Of a stretch of DNA of 64,000 nucleotides, positions 36,148-45,663 are shown in pieces (the first letter of the stretch is position 1; every line of letters starts with the position of its first letter). The stretch covers positions 121,813 through 185,812 of the forward strand of contig JAJTWY010000005.1 of NCBI GenBank assembly GCA_021463165.1, in the 5' to 3' direction. The position numbers were made by a program, and so were the translations under genes. The notes below the pieces were generated by a model. It had not been told where the DNA came from and made no database searches. It saw nothing but the letters and a program-made list of their open reading frames with translations. The stretch comes from Pyrinomonadaceae bacterium (GTDB lineage Bacteria; Acidobacteriota; Blastocatellia; Pyrinomonadales; Pyrinomonadaceae).

Positions 36148-36995
36148 AACGCTGCTGTTTTCTCTCGATGGATGACATGGCAGGCTATGTCAGCGACGAC
36201 GATCTTGCCATCGGGCCGCTTGATCCTCTCGGCTGGGAGGTTGAAACGATCTCCTGGCGTGACGCCGCGGCCGATTGGGACCGCTTCGACCTCGTCGTTC
36301 TCCGAACAACCTGGGATTATCAGGAACACCCGACGGAATTCCTCGAAACACTCGCACAAGTCGATAGGTCATCGGCGAGACTCGAAAACTCGTTAGAGAT
36401 CGTCCGATGGAATCTCGACAAGCGATACCTCAGAGATCTTGAACAGAGAGGCGTGCGGATCGTCCCGACGATCTGGGATGCGAAATATACATCAAATTCG
36501 TTCGATGCATGGCTTGCCCAGCTCGCGACCGACGAACTGATCATTAAGCCGACGGTAAGCGCGACGGCGCAGAATACCTTTCGTCTGAGGAGGTTCGATC
36601 CTGAGATCGCTGACGTTTTCGCCGAGCGGGCGTTCATGGTGCAGCCATTTCTGACCACGATCGTCGAAGAAGGCGAATACTCGCTCTTCTTTTTCAACGG
36701 GGAACTCAGCCATGCGATACTCAAGGCCCCGAAGGCGGGGGATTTCCGCGTGCAGGAGGAGCACGGCGGGCTGATCTCGGAGCATGAGCCAGACGAGAAA
36801 CTCGTCGAGGCCGCCCGGAAGGCTATAGGTGCCGTCGATCAAAGTTTGCTCTATGCGCGCGTTGATCTCGTTCGTGATAGCGAGGATGAATTTGCATTGA
36901 TGGAGCTGGAATTGATAGAACCGGCCCTATACCTGCGAATGAACGCCCATGCCCCGCAGCGGTTTGCGGCGGCGATAGATGCTCTGTTCAAATAG
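36144..36995 (+). CDS. ATP-grasp enzyme of unknown substrate
   Basis: A 283-residue protein resembling the ATP-grasp group that includes glutathione-synthetase-like and DcsG-type enzymes. Visible are VLRTTWDYQ (about residue 50), RWNLDKRYLRDLEQRG, the nucleotide-binding strand LIIKPTVSATAQNTFR, MVQPFLTTIVEEGEYSLFFFNGE, and the metal-binding end FALMELELIEPALYLRM (ELIEP). Such proteins join a carboxylate to an amine. It overlaps pyrE by four bases and precedes an ASCH protein; neither context names the substrate. Confidence 0.75.
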   Translation: MKRCCFLSMDDMAGYVSDDDLAIGPLDPLGWEVETISWRDAAADWDRFDLVVLRTTWDYQEHPTEFLETLAQVDRSSARLENSLEIVRWNLDKRYLRDLEQRGVRIVPTIWDAKYTSNSFDAWLAQLATDELIIKPTVSATAQNTFRLRRFDPEIADVFAERAFMVQPFLTTIVEEGEYSLFFFNGELSHAILKAPKAGDFRVQEEHGGLISEHEPDEKLVEAARKAIGAVDQSLLYARVDLVRDSEDEFALMELELIEPALYLRMNAHAPQRFAAAIDALFK

Positions 36996-37000
36996 GTGGT

Positions 37001-37459
37001 ATGAGCGTCGAGGAGTTCTGGGCAGAGTTTTGTGCTTCATCGGGCGTGCCGGCCGACCAAACCTATCAGGCCTGGTACTTCGGTGACACGCCGGAGATGG
37101 CGCTGGAACTTGCCGGACTTGTGGTTTCCGGAAGGAAAACGGCGACGGCCAGCCTTGCTAGAACGAACGAATTGGAACCGCAAAATGCTCCGATCCTGGG
37201 CATCCATAGCGTAGTTACCGATTTCTTTGGGAATCCGCTATGCGTGATACGGACGTCGGAGATCCGCCACCTGCCGTTTTCCCGGGTCGATGCCGAATTC
37301 GCGGCCGACGAGGGCGAAGGCGACCGGACGCTGGAATACTGGCGACGTGTACATCGTGACTATTTTGAAAGGGAGTCGGCGAGGCTGGGTTTCGAATTCA
37401 ATGACGATTCGATCGTCTGCTGCGAGCGGTTCGAGCTTCTGTCAAAACCACCGTTATAG
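37001..37459 (+). CDS. ASCH-domain protein
   Basis: A 152-residue protein with the ASCH (PUA-like) fold pattern: WYFGDTPEMALELAGLVVSGRKTATASL at the start (Lys of the G-x-K-x-x-T motif), a central VVTDFFGNPLCVIRTSEI strand pair, and DRTLEYWRRVHRDYF before the end. ASCH proteins bind RNA or nucleosides; some are amidohydrolases for N4-acetylcytidine. It starts six bases after the ATP-grasp gene. The split of functions in this family makes the precise role open. Confidence 0.8.
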   Translation: MSVEEFWAEFCASSGVPADQTYQAWYFGDTPEMALELAGLVVSGRKTATASLARTNELEPQNAPILGIHSVVTDFFGNPLCVIRTSEIRHLPFSRVDAEFAADEGEGDRTLEYWRRVHRDYFERESARLGFEFNDDSIVCCERFELLSKPPL

Positions 37460-37496
37460 GCAGCCGCCCGCCCAAGGCATGCGGCCTTGATACAAA

Positions 37497-38249
37497 ATGA
37501 ATTACAAGCTTCTCATTCAATACGACGGCACTGATTTCCACGGCTGGCAGGTGCAGGAAAATGACCGGACCATCCAGGGCGAGCTTGAACGCGTGATCGG
37601 GATGCTGGCGGACCGTGACGTGTCTGTCAGCGGATCGGGGCGGACGGACGCGGGAGTTCACGCCGAGGGGCAGGTTGCGAATGTCCATCTGCAGAGCAAA
37701 TTTACGCCCGAACGGCTGAAAGCCGCGATCAACGGAAATCTGTGGCGTGATATCCGAATTATGAAAGCCGAAAAGGCTCCGGACGAGTTTCACGCGCGAT
37801 TTTCGGCAAAGCGGAAAACGTATATTTACCGCGTAGTGAACGCGCCGGTAATGTCGCCCTTCTGGCGGCGATTTGCACATCACGAACACAAGCCGCTCGA
37901 CGTGGCACGGATGAACGAGGTGGCCAGGCTCTTCCTGGGTGAGCACGATTGGACTGCGTTTGCGTCGGCGAAATCCGATGGTGAGAGCCGAGTCCGCAAC
38001 GTGCTCGACTTCTCGGTCGAATCCCGTTGGGACACGACGGCGCAGGGCACGCTGATCGAATTTCGCATAACGGCCACCGGTTTTCTGCGATACATGGTCC
38101 GCTCGATCGTCGGCACGATGCTAGAGGTGGGAAGGGGCGAAAAGGATAGTGATACAATTCAGACTGCAATTATTACCGGCGACCGTGATCTGGCGGGAAA
38201 AACCGCCAACGCGCAGGGTTTGACGCTGCATAGGGTGGAATACGATTAG
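37497..38249 (+). CDS. truA: tRNA pseudouridine(38-40) synthase TruA
   Basis: TruA makes pseudouridine at positions 38-40 in the anticodon arm. The 250-residue protein has IQYDGTDFHGWQ at the start, the catalytic-Asp motif SGRTDAGVHA (about residue 50), the domain junction YRVVNAPVMSPFWRRFAHH and FLRYMVRSIVGTMLEVGRG near the end. All family blocks are intact and length is normal. It belongs to the pyrE-to-cdsA series. Confidence 0.95.
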   Translation: MNYKLLIQYDGTDFHGWQVQENDRTIQGELERVIGMLADRDVSVSGSGRTDAGVHAEGQVANVHLQSKFTPERLKAAINGNLWRDIRIMKAEKAPDEFHARFSAKRKTYIYRVVNAPVMSPFWRRFAHHEHKPLDVARMNEVARLFLGEHDWTAFASAKSDGESRVRNVLDFSVESRWDTTAQGTLIEFRITATGFLRYMVRSIVGTMLEVGRGEKDSDTIQTAIITGDRDLAGKTANAQGLTLHRVEYD

Positions 38250-38278
38250 CCGGGAACGCAGCCGTCCAAGGCAGAAAG

Positions 38279-38584
38279 ATGCTCATTTATCACATAGTCT
38301 TGCCCGAGGTGTGGGCGGCATTTGACAGCGGCCTCTATCGGCATCCGAGCCTGGATAGCGAAGGGTTCATCCACTGCAGCTTTGCAGATCAGATCGAAGG
38401 CGTGCTCGGCCGCTACTACTCGAACGAGAGCGAAGTGGTCATCCTTGAGATCGAGAGTGACAGGCTGATGTCCCGAATGATAAAGGAGCCCTCAACGAAC
38501 CGAGAGATATATCCGCATATCTACGGGCCGATAAATCGCGACGCGATAGTTGCGGAAACCAAGAAAATACTTCGCCGCAAGTGA
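38279..38584 (+). CDS. DUF952 family protein
   Basis: A 101-residue protein with the DUF952 pattern: YHIVLPEVWAAF at the start, LDSEGFIHCSF near residue 25 and the terminal YPHIYGPINRDAIV. The fold resembles ADP-ribosyltransferase-like proteins and the function is unknown. It lies 29 bases after truA and 27 bases before uppS. Confidence 0.82.
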   Translation: MLIYHIVLPEVWAAFDSGLYRHPSLDSEGFIHCSFADQIEGVLGRYYSNESEVVILEIESDRLMSRMIKEPSTNREIYPHIYGPINRDAIVAETKKILRRK

Positions 38585-38611
38585 AACAGATACTTCGCGG
38601 CCAACGTGATA

Positions 38612-39385
38612 ATGCTCAAGGGTTTTGACGGCATCATTGAACCTAATTCCGCCGAGGCTAAGCTTCTGGCGAAGATCGATGTCGAGCGCATTCCGCAGCA
38701 TATCGCCGTAATCATGGACGGCAACGGGCGTTGGGCTAATGCGAAGGGACAGCCGCGGATATTTGGGCATCGTGCCGGTGCGGAATCGGTCCGTTCGATC
38801 ATTGATACGTGCCGGAGGCTCGAGGTCAAGGCCGTGACGCTCTATGCATTCTCGACCGAGAACTGGAAACGCCCTCGCGCTGAGATACGCGGGCTGATGT
38901 CGATGCTCAAACGCTACATCCGTACCGACCTCAAAGAAGTAAACGAGAACAATATTCGATTCAGGGCGATCGGGCAGATCGAAGGTTTGTTCGAGGACGT
39001 TCAGAAAGAGATCGGCCGCGCCGAAGACACGACGCGCGAGAACACCGGGATGACGATGAGCGTAGCCCTGAACTATGGCGGGCGAGCGGAGATAGTCGAG
39101 GCCGCGCGACGAGCAGCGAAAGATGTTTTGGATCGGGGCGACAGCCTCGAGCAATTGTCAGAAGAAGATATCGGCCGCAACCTTTATACCTTCGGCTTGC
39201 CGGATGTCGATCTGATGATCCGTACGAGCGGCGAATTTCGCATCTCGAACTTTCTGCTCTGGCAGCTCGCCTACAGCGAGATATACGTTACGCCCACCCT
39301 TTTTCCCGATTTTCGCAGGCCGCATATCTTCGAGGCGATAATTGACTATCAAAAGCGCGACCGCAGATTCGGAGGCGTCAAATAG
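38612..39385 (+). CDS. uppS: Isoprenyl transferase (undecaprenyl diphosphate synthase)
   Basis: UppS elongates farnesyl diphosphate with isopentenyl units to the C55 carrier used for murein and O-antigen. The roughly 257-residue protein has AVIMDGNGRWANAKG with the catalytic Asp (about residue 32), GHRAGAESVRSI, YAFSTENWKRP, and the C-terminal DLMIRTSGEFRISNFLLWQ. A GTG two codons upstream (38606) is the alternative start. It pairs with cdsA as usual in bacteria. Confidence 0.94.
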   Translation: MLKGFDGIIEPNSAEAKLLAKIDVERIPQHIAVIMDGNGRWANAKGQPRIFGHRAGAESVRSIIDTCRRLEVKAVTLYAFSTENWKRPRAEIRGLMSMLKRYIRTDLKEVNENNIRFRAIGQIEGLFEDVQKEIGRAEDTTRENTGMTMSVALNYGGRAEIVEAARRAAKDVLDRGDSLEQLSEEDIGRNLYTFGLPDVDLMIRTSGEFRISNFLLWQLAYSEIYVTPTLFPDFRRPHIFEAIIDYQKRDRRFGGVK

Positions 39386-39412
39386 CCTGACCGGGCTGTC
39401 AGCGAAGAAAGA

Positions 39413-40255
39413 ATGAAGACCAGAATTCTCACCGCTCTCATCGCCTTGCCGATCATTATCGCCGCGATCATCGCGCCGCTTTGGTGGCGTGATGCCGTTT
39501 GGCTGTTTGTGGCGATCGCCGGCGTTGCCTTCGCAGGCGGGCTGTTTGAGTTTTATTCACTGACGAAGAAGCTTGAGCTAAAGGCGGATGCGGGCATTGG
39601 ATACCTTGGGATGGCAGCCCTGTTTATCGGGTTTGTTTTCGATGCGCCTGCCAAGGCCCCTGACCTGTTGATCGCAACACTCGCAGGTGTCTTGATCTTG
39701 CTTCTGATCACGCAGACGTTCCGCTTTCAAAAAGATTTTTCAAAAATGCTCACCGGCATCGGCGTGACAGTGCTCGGCGTACTTTATGTTGCATTTCTGG
39801 GTGGTTTTCTTGTCTCGATGCGGGTTGGTTTTGAAACGAAGCCAGAGCTTTCGACTGATCTGCTTTCGTTCTTTTTCCTGGTAATTTTTGGTTCCGATGC
39901 AGGCGCCTATTTTGCTGGCCGTGCACTTGGAAAGCACAAACTTGCTCCCGGGATCTCTCCCGGGAAAACTGTCGAAGGCCTCATCGGCGGCCTCGTCGCG
40001 GCCGGCGGGCTCGCGGCTTTGGCGACCGCAACGTTCTTTCCTGAACTCCCGTTCCTTTATTCGATCCCGCTCGCAATGGTACTCGCCGCCCTCGGCGTTC
40101 TCGGCGATCTCTGCGAGAGTGCAATGAAGCGCGGCGCGGGTGCGAAAGACGCCGGCTCGATCATCCCCGGACACGGCGGATTTCTCGACAGGCTGGATAG
40201 TTTGCTATTCGGAGCGCCGATACTGTACTATTTTGCTAGGTTTTATTTCGCATGA
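39413..40255 (+). CDS. cdsA: Phosphatidate cytidylyltransferase
   Basis: CdsA makes CDP-diacylglycerol, the branch point of phospholipid synthesis, in the inner membrane. The 280-residue protein has eight or so transmembrane segments and the C-terminal signature: SAMKRGAGAKDAGSIIPGHG followed by GFLDRLDSLLF. A terminator follows directly, so the usual dxr and rseP are not next to it; a GxxExxY cassette and aspS come instead. Confidence 0.93.
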   Translation: MKTRILTALIALPIIIAAIIAPLWWRDAVWLFVAIAGVAFAGGLFEFYSLTKKLELKADAGIGYLGMAALFIGFVFDAPAKAPDLLIATLAGVLILLLITQTFRFQKDFSKMLTGIGVTVLGVLYVAFLGGFLVSMRVGFETKPELSTDLLSFFFLVIFGSDAGAYFAGRALGKHKLAPGISPGKTVEGLIGGLVAAGGLAALATATFFPELPFLYSIPLAMVLAALGVLGDLCESAMKRGAGAKDAGSIIPGHGGFLDRLDSLLFGAPILYYFARFYFA

Positions 40256-40318
40256 ACGCAGTTCGTTTTGACGACAATAATAATACGTAGGCGAGAGTGT
40301 TGATCAGGTTCGACGCTC

Positions 40319-40356
40319 CGCCTTTCGTTTGTCGCAAATCGAAAGGCGATTTTTTT
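40319..40356 (+). terminator. Rho-independent terminator after cdsA
   Basis: A perfect stem CGCCTTTCG (40319-40327) / CGAAAGGCG (40340-40348) with a 12-base loop, followed by ATTTTTTT. It ends the pyrE-to-cdsA transcript. Confidence 0.8.
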
Positions 40357-40364
40357 GCATTTTT

Positions 40365-40883
40365 TTTGCCCGCGAATAGCGCTAATAGACGCGAATAAGA
40401 GGATGATGAGCGATCTTATATACAAAGACGAAAGTTTCAGAATCATCGGGGCATGTTTTGAGGTTTATAACCAAAAGGGTTTTGGCTTTACCGAGCCGGT
40501 TTATCAGGAGTGCCTTCAGCACGAGTTCTCTTTGCAAGCGATTCCGTTCGTTGCTCAGCCTGAGCTGCCTTTGTCATACAAGGGCATCCAACTGGCACAG
40601 AAGTTTAAGCCGGATTTTATCTGTTTTGACAAGATCATCGTCGAGTTAAAGTCGGTAGCGGCATTAACACATGCTCATCGGGCCCAGACCATCAATTACC
40701 TGCACGCCACTGACCTTGAACTCGGATTGCTGATCAATTTCGGCCAGTTTCCCAAGCTCGTCCACGAGAGACTCGCCTACAACAAACGAAATCCGTCCGC
40801 GACGCTATACGAGGTAATCGGGAACAAAGGAACGGATCAATAGAAATTCCTATTAGCGTTGATTCGCGTTATTCGCGGGCAAA
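40365..40883. mobile_element. Inverted-repeat cassette enclosing a GxxExxY gene
   Basis: Two 33-base arms, 40365-40397 and 40851-40883, are inverse copies matching at 28 of 33 positions; the outer 14 bases TTTGCCCGCGAATA are identical. Each arm has internal GCGAATA/GCTAATA sub-repeats. Between them lies one gene (40403-40843) and nothing else, so the 519-base unit looks like a compact cassette. It sits neatly between the cdsA terminator and aspS without breaking a gene. Mobility is inferred from structure; no target-site duplication is obvious. Confidence 0.55.
40403..40843 (+). CDS. GxxExxY protein (PDDEXK-like)
   Basis: A 146-residue protein with the family signature GFTEPVY (G-x-x-E-x-x-Y, about residues 22-28) after IIGACFEVYNQKG. 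The conserved core continues with KPDFICFDKIIVELKSV, an Asp ... Glu-x-Lys arrangement like PD-(D/E)XK nucleases, and ends with GLLINFG and a basic/polar tail. An AAGAGG site precedes the ATG at 40403. The family has no settled function; members are often solitary genes in scattered genomes. It is enclosed by the inverted repeat 40365-40883. Confidence 0.85.
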   Translation: MMSDLIYKDESFRIIGACFEVYNQKGFGFTEPVYQECLQHEFSLQAIPFVAQPELPLSYKGIQLAQKFKPDFICFDKIIVELKSVAALTHAHRAQTINYLHATDLELGLLINFGQFPKLVHERLAYNKRNPSATLYEVIGNKGTDQ

Positions 40884-40896
40884 TATTCCTATCCAT

Positions 40897-42741
40897 ATGT
40901 TAGACGTACTTGGAACTTTAGAGAGAACAAATACTTGCGGAGAACTGCAAGCCGGAAATGTTGGAGAATCAGTTGTCCTCATGGGCTGGGTGGCTAAGAA
41001 ACGCGATTTCGGCGTTTTTACGTTTATCGACCTGCGTGACCGTGAGGGCGTGACCCAGGTCGTCGTGAGCGAGGAAACTGCTCGCGAGGCGCACGCCAAG
41101 GCCAAGGGGCTGCGGGGTGAGTTTGTGATCGCGGTGAAAGGCGAGGTTGTGGCCCGTGACGAAGGGGCAAAGAACACGAAGCTGCCGACCGGCGATATCG
41201 AGGTCAAGGTGAGCGAGATCCTGGTGCTGAACGACGCGAATGTTTTGCCCTTTCAACTTGAGGTTGCGGGCAGCGAAAATCTCGCGGCCGAGGACACTCG
41301 CTTGAAATATCGCTATCTCGACCTGCGGCGTCCGCAATTGCAGCATAACATCCGCACGCGAGCCAAGGCTGTTGCGGCGATCCGTGAGTATTTTGATGAG
41401 CGTGGATTTATCGAGATCGAAACACCTATCCTGCTCAAATCGACGCCGGAAGGCGCGCGCGATTTTGTTGTGCCTTCGCGTATTCACACCGGCAAATTCT
41501 TTGCCTTGCCGCAATCGCCGCAGATCCTGAAGCAGCTCACGATGATCTCGGGCTTTGACAAGTATTATCAGATCGCCCGCTGTTTCCGTGACGAAGATCT
41601 CCGGGCCGACCGCCAGCCGGAATTTACGCAGCTCGACATGGAGATGTCGTTCGCGCATCAGGAAATGGCCTATCGCGAGATGCAGGGAATGTTCAATCAC
41701 ATCTTTGCCAAGGTCGGCGGCATCTCGCTCCCAGCCGAATGGCCGCGAATGACCTATGCCGAGGCAATGCGCCGATATGGTTCGGACAAGCCCGACCTGA
41801 GGTTTGGGATGGAGCTGGTCGATCTCTCCGGTGAGCTGGCCGGAACCGATTTCGCTCCGTTCGCGTCGGTACTCGAATCGAAAGGCGAGATCAAGTGCAT
41901 CGTCGCCAAGGGCAAGGCCGATTATTCGCGTAAACAGCTCGACGAGCTTCAGGAATTTGTAAAACGCTATGGCGCCGGTGCCCTGGCGTGGATCAAGGCG
42001 GTAGAACCGGAGGGCGGATCCGGAAGCGACGGCGGCTGGGTTCTTACCTCGTCATTGCTCAAAGCCTTAGGTGAAGAGAAGATAGCCGACCTCGCCAAGG
42101 CTGCGGGTGTCGAGAAAGGCGATCTGGTGCTCATCGTCGCCGGACGCAAGTCGGTGGTCGCTGCTTCTCTCGGAGCGCTTCGTATCGAGATCGCCAAACG
42201 CGAGAACCTGATCGACCGCGCGGCGTATAAACCGCTGATCGTGACAGAATTTCCGATGTTCGAGCACGACGAAGAGACTGACCGCTACGCGGCGGCGCAT
42301 CATCCATTTACCTCGCCGATGGATGAGGACCTCGAGAAATTCAAGACGGCGGTGAACGACGAATCGCAGCATCACCTGCTCGGTGAGGTCCGTGCAAAGG
42401 CCTACGACGCCGTCATCAACGGCTACGAATGCGCGGGCGGCTCGATCCGTATTCACCAGAAGGATGTGCAGGCGCTAAACTTCAAGGCGTTGGGAATGTC
42501 GACGGAATCGGCCCGAGTCCAATTTGGCTTTTTCCTTGACGCTCTCGAGTATGGAACACCACCGCACGGGGGGTTCGCCGCCGGCATCGAACGTACCTGC
42601 ATGATCCTCTGCGGCACCGAGAACATCCGCGACGTCATGGCGTTCCCGAAAACGGCCTCGGCTCAGGATCTGATGATGGATTCGCCAGGCGATGTGGATG
42701 GGGCGCAGTTGAAGGAGTTGGGGATCGCAATTAGTGATTAG
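40897..42741 (+). CDS. aspS: Aspartyl-tRNA synthetase (bacterial type)
   Basis: AspRS charges tRNA-Asp. The 614-residue protein has an N-terminal OB-fold anticodon domain (VVLMGWVAKKRDFGVFTFIDL), the class II motif 2 region FRDEDLRADRQPEFTQLDME (about residue 230), a bacterial GAD insertion (about 300-420) and motif 3 GGFAAGIERTCMIL near the C-terminus. It lies 14 bases after the right arm of the GxxExxY cassette; no strong promoter is evident between them, so the arm region may carry it. Confidence 0.95.
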   Translation: MLDVLGTLERTNTCGELQAGNVGESVVLMGWVAKKRDFGVFTFIDLRDREGVTQVVVSEETAREAHAKAKGLRGEFVIAVKGEVVARDEGAKNTKLPTGDIEVKVSEILVLNDANVLPFQLEVAGSENLAAEDTRLKYRYLDLRRPQLQHNIRTRAKAVAAIREYFDERGFIEIETPILLKSTPEGARDFVVPSRIHTGKFFALPQSPQILKQLTMISGFDKYYQIARCFRDEDLRADRQPEFTQLDMEMSFAHQEMAYREMQGMFNHIFAKVGGISLPAEWPRMTYAEAMRRYGSDKPDLRFGMELVDLSGELAGTDFAPFASVLESKGEIKCIVAKGKADYSRKQLDELQEFVKRYGAGALAWIKAVEPEGGSGSDGGWVLTSSLLKALGEEKIADLAKAAGVEKGDLVLIVAGRKSVVAASLGALRIEIAKRENLIDRAAYKPLIVTEFPMFEHDEETDRYAAAHHPFTSPMDEDLEKFKTAVNDESQHHLLGEVRAKAYDAVINGYECAGGSIRIHQKDVQALNFKALGMSTESARVQFGFFLDALEYGTPPHGGFAAGIERTCMILCGTENIRDVMAFPKTASAQDLMMDSPGDVDGAQLKELGIAISD

Positions 42742-42814
42742 CCGAGGTGCCATGCAGCGATCCATGTGCCGGAAACGGCTGCTGAGGCTGCGGTCAAAAA
42801 GGTAGGAGATAGCT

Positions 42815-43552
42815 ATGGATTCAACCGCGATACTCATTATTTTTGCCATCTTTCTCGTTGCGATCATGTATTCCTCGGTAGGCCATGGCGGGGCTTCGGG
42901 ATATTTGGCAGTGATGGCGTTTCTTGCGGTCGCCCCTGAGGTTACGCGGCCTACAGCTCTGGTTTTGAACCTGTTCGTCGCGTCGATCGGGACGGTCCAG
43001 TTCTATCGTGCGGGATATTTTTCATGGCGGATATTCCTGCCGTTCGCAGCAGCGTCGATCCCGATGGCGTACGTCGGCGGATCGATCCATTTACCCACAA
43101 ATATCTATAAGGTCGTCCTCGGGGTCGTGCTGATGCTGGCGGCGGTGCGCCTGGCGATAAAGCTGAAGAACGACGACGTTGTCAAAGATCCGCCGATAAC
43201 CGCGTGCCTGCTGATCGGTGCGATCATAGGTCTGCTCTCGGGTCTCGTCGGCGTGGGCGGCGGCATATTTCTGACGCCGGTCCTGCTGTTGATGCGTTGG
43301 TCGGAAACCCGTGTCGCGGCGGGCGTTTCAGTGCTGTTCATCCTCGTGAATTCGGCCGCCGGGCTGGTCGGCCAGTATTCCAGAGGGGCGCTCGGCACTC
43401 TGCCGTCCGAAGTCTGGTTCTGGATAGCGGCGGCTGTCGCCGGTGGGTTTATCGGAGCGACACTTGGCAGCAAGAAGTTCGATTCGATAACGCTGCGCCG
43501 TGTGCTCGCGGTCGTGCTACTGTTTGCCGGTGTAAAGCTTATCGCGGTCTAG
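42815..43552 (+). CDS. TSUP (TauE/SafE) family permease
   Basis: A 245-residue membrane protein of about eight transmembrane segments with the TSUP repeat pattern: SVGHGGASGYLAV near residue 23 and the inverse half LSGLVGVGGGIFLTPVLLL near 145. The family moves sulfite, sulfonates or other organosulfur anions. No sulfur-metabolism genes are adjacent, so the substrate is open. It starts 73 bases after aspS. Confidence 0.85.
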   Translation: MDSTAILIIFAIFLVAIMYSSVGHGGASGYLAVMAFLAVAPEVTRPTALVLNLFVASIGTVQFYRAGYFSWRIFLPFAAASIPMAYVGGSIHLPTNIYKVVLGVVLMLAAVRLAIKLKNDDVVKDPPITACLLIGAIIGLLSGLVGVGGGIFLTPVLLLMRWSETRVAAGVSVLFILVNSAAGLVGQYSRGALGTLPSEVWFWIAAAVAGGFIGATLGSKKFDSITLRRVLAVVLLFAGVKLIAV

Positions 43553-43600
43553 CTTTCGCCGGGGCAAATTTTTCGCGGCTTTGTTAATCAAATAGGGAGA

Positions 43601-44674
43601 ATGGGGATCAGGCCGGCAATCTATACCCTCGCGCTGATCGTATGCGTCGCGGCCGCGGCGAATGCGCAGTCCGGTCGAACGAAGCCCACGCCGACGCCGA
43701 CACCGAAAAAGATAGACGGCCCATCGGTTATATTCATGCCTCCGGAGGTGACGCTGCCCGCCTCAAAGGCGACGCCGACGCCAAGTCCAAAGCCGCCGAA
43801 CGACGATGTCATCAAGGTTGACTCGGTCCTGATCCCGATCCCGGCTTCGGTCACGGACGAGAATGGACGGGCTGTGACAACGCTTACGCTCAAGGATCTT
43901 GAATTGAAGATCGATGGTAAGCTGGTCGAGATCAGCGATCTGGCCCGAAGCGAGACGCCGATCCGCCTGGCAATGCTCTTCGACAATTCGTCGAGCGTGT
44001 TGATCGCTCGCGAGTTCGAGAAGCAGGCGGCGGTCGGATTCTTTCGCAGGGTACTTCGGCCGGACAGGGACAAGGCCGCCCTTTTTTCCGTAGCTGACTA
44101 CACGCGGCTTGAGCAGCCGTTGACCTCGGATGTCTCGCTCCTGACGCAGGCGATCGAGATGTTTCCCCCGCCGAAAGGAGCGACCGCCCTGCTTGACGGC
44201 ATTATCCAGGTCGCGGAATACCTTCGTGCGGCTAATGGCCGCCGGGTCGTTGTTATCGTATCTGACGGCGAGGATACTTACAGCGACCTCAAGACAACAC
44301 TCGAAGGCGTCGTCCGCGCGCTGCAGATCAACGACTGTCAGGTCTTTGTTGTAAAAACGAAGGATTTCGAGAATTTCAAAAGGACTGGTGTCCGGAGCGG
44401 AAACGCCAACATACGTGCGTTGACAGCGGAGCGCCGCATGATCGAGCTTGCGGAACAGACCGGCGGAGCGGTCTATTCACCGATCGACGAACAGGAAATG
44501 CGGCAAGCTTTCGACCGGATCGCGGCGGAACTTTCGCAGCAGTACATTCTGAGCTACTACCCGGACGAAGAAGCCAGCCATGCCGCGGTCCTGAAAACGA
44601 TCTCTGTCGGGGTCAAAAATAAGCCTGGTATGACGGTGCGCGCCCGAAAAGGGTATTATGTTGGGAAGAAATGA
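43601..44674 (+). CDS. Secreted VWA-domain protein, acidobacterial type
   Basis: A 357-residue exported protein: N-terminal signal ([18 protein letters not shown]), a Pro-Thr-rich spacer (PTPTPTPKK), the N-terminal beta domain common in this group ([23 protein letters not shown], [15 protein letters not shown]), then a VWA domain with the MIDAS segment [12 protein letters not shown] (Asp-x-Ser-x-Ser), [12 protein letters not shown], and the closing [12 protein letters not shown] and VRARKGYYV. Families of this architecture are expanded in Acidobacteriota. It overlaps the xerC start by four bases. Likely a surface or periplasmic protein-binding role. Confidence 0.88.
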   Translation: MGIRPAIYTLALIVCVAAAANAQSGRTKPTPTPTPKKIDGPSVIFMPPEVTLPASKATPTPSPKPPNDDVIKVDSVLIPIPASVTDENGRAVTTLTLKDLELKIDGKLVEISDLARSETPIRLAMLFDNSSSVLIAREFEKQAAVGFFRRVLRPDRDKAALFSVADYTRLEQPLTSDVSLLTQAIEMFPPPKGATALLDGIIQVAEYLRAANGRRVVVIVSDGEDTYSDLKTTLEGVVRALQINDCQVFVVKTKDFENFKRTGVRSGNANIRALTAERRMIELAEQTGGAVYSPIDEQEMRQAFDRIAAELSQQYILSYYPDEEASHAAVLKTISVGVKNKPGMTVRARKGYYVGKK

Positions 44675-45585
44675 CGTTGACCGGCGACATCAAAGAATTC
44701 CTGCAGCACCTCGAATACGAACGATCATTGAGCGAACATACGATCCGGAATTATGCCTCGGACCTTGACCAGTTTGCCAAGCATCTCTTCAAGGCCGAGA
44801 AGCGGGACGACATCTCGCCCGCCGAGATCGATCGCTTGACGATCCGCGAATGGATGGCCGACCTGCACGCCGATCACAAGAAAACGTCGGTCGCACGGAA
44901 ACTGGCCAGTCTGCGAACTTTTTTTCAGTTCCTGGTCCGTGAGGGAAAGCTGGAATCGAATCCGGCGAAGCAGGTCGCGACACCGCGGATCGAACGCAGG
45001 CTTCCAAACCATCTCTCTATCGAGGATGCCGTTCGCTTTATCGAAACGCCTGACATCAATACCGATCATGGACGCCGTGACCGCGCGATCGTCGAATTTC
45101 TGTATGCTACGGGCATTCGCGTCGGTGAGCTTGTCGGCATCAATATTTCCGACATTGATTTTCGCGAAAGGCTAGTTTGGGTCACCGGAAAACGCAAAAA
45201 GCAGCGGATCGTCCCGTTTGGCGAACCCGCGTTGCAGGCATTGGTGCTTTATCTTGAACAAACCCGCGGCAAGTTCCTTGAGAATTGTCCGCAGGCACGG
45301 CGGGATCCGAATGCTCTTTTTCTGAACTATCAGGGAACTCGGATCACGACGCGTTCTGTAGGACGCATGATCGATAAATACATCAAGCAGTGCGCGGATA
45401 TTCATTCGATCTCGCCGCACTGCCTACGGCACACGTTCGCGACCCACCTGCTGGATCAGGGAGCAGACCTGCGCGATATCCAGGAGCTGCTCGGCCACGC
45501 CCGCCTGTCGACAACGCAGATCTATACGCAGGTTTCTATGGAGAAGATGATCGATGTTTACGACAAGGCTCATCCGAAGGCGTAA
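44671..45585 (+). CDS. xerC: Tyrosine recombinase XerC
   Basis: One of the XerCD pair that resolves chromosome dimers at dif. The 304-residue protein has the SAM-like N-terminal domain ([23 protein letters not shown]) and the catalytic domain with Arg in ATGIRVGEL, the box [25 protein letters not shown] and the nucleophile Tyr. The conserved R-H-R-(H)-Y set is intact. It overlaps the upstream VWA gene by four bases, so they are co-expressed. Assigned XerC because the recombinase at 61362 looks more XerD-like. Confidence 0.88.
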   Translation: MTLTGDIKEFLQHLEYERSLSEHTIRNYASDLDQFAKHLFKAEKRDDISPAEIDRLTIREWMADLHADHKKTSVARKLASLRTFFQFLVREGKLESNPAKQVATPRIERRLPNHLSIEDAVRFIETPDINTDHGRRDRAIVEFLYATGIRVGELVGINISDIDFRERLVWVTGKRKKQRIVPFGEPALQALVLYLEQTRGKFLENCPQARRDPNALFLNYQGTRITTRSVGRMIDKYIKQCADIHSISPHCLRHTFATHLLDQGADLRDIQELLGHARLSTTQIYTQVSMEKMIDVYDKAHPKA

Positions 45586-45663
45586 TAGAAGGCGGCTTGC
45601 CTGTAATCAGGAAATTCATCTGTAAAAACTCTCAGACATAGCTGAGTATTCGGAGATTTTTCA

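Noticed and set aside
43601..45585. xerC next to a VWA gene as part of a mobile integron or element
   Set aside because: The recombinase is of the housekeeping Xer type, no attachment repeats or cargo genes were seen, and the overlap with the VWA gene suggests ordinary co-transcription.
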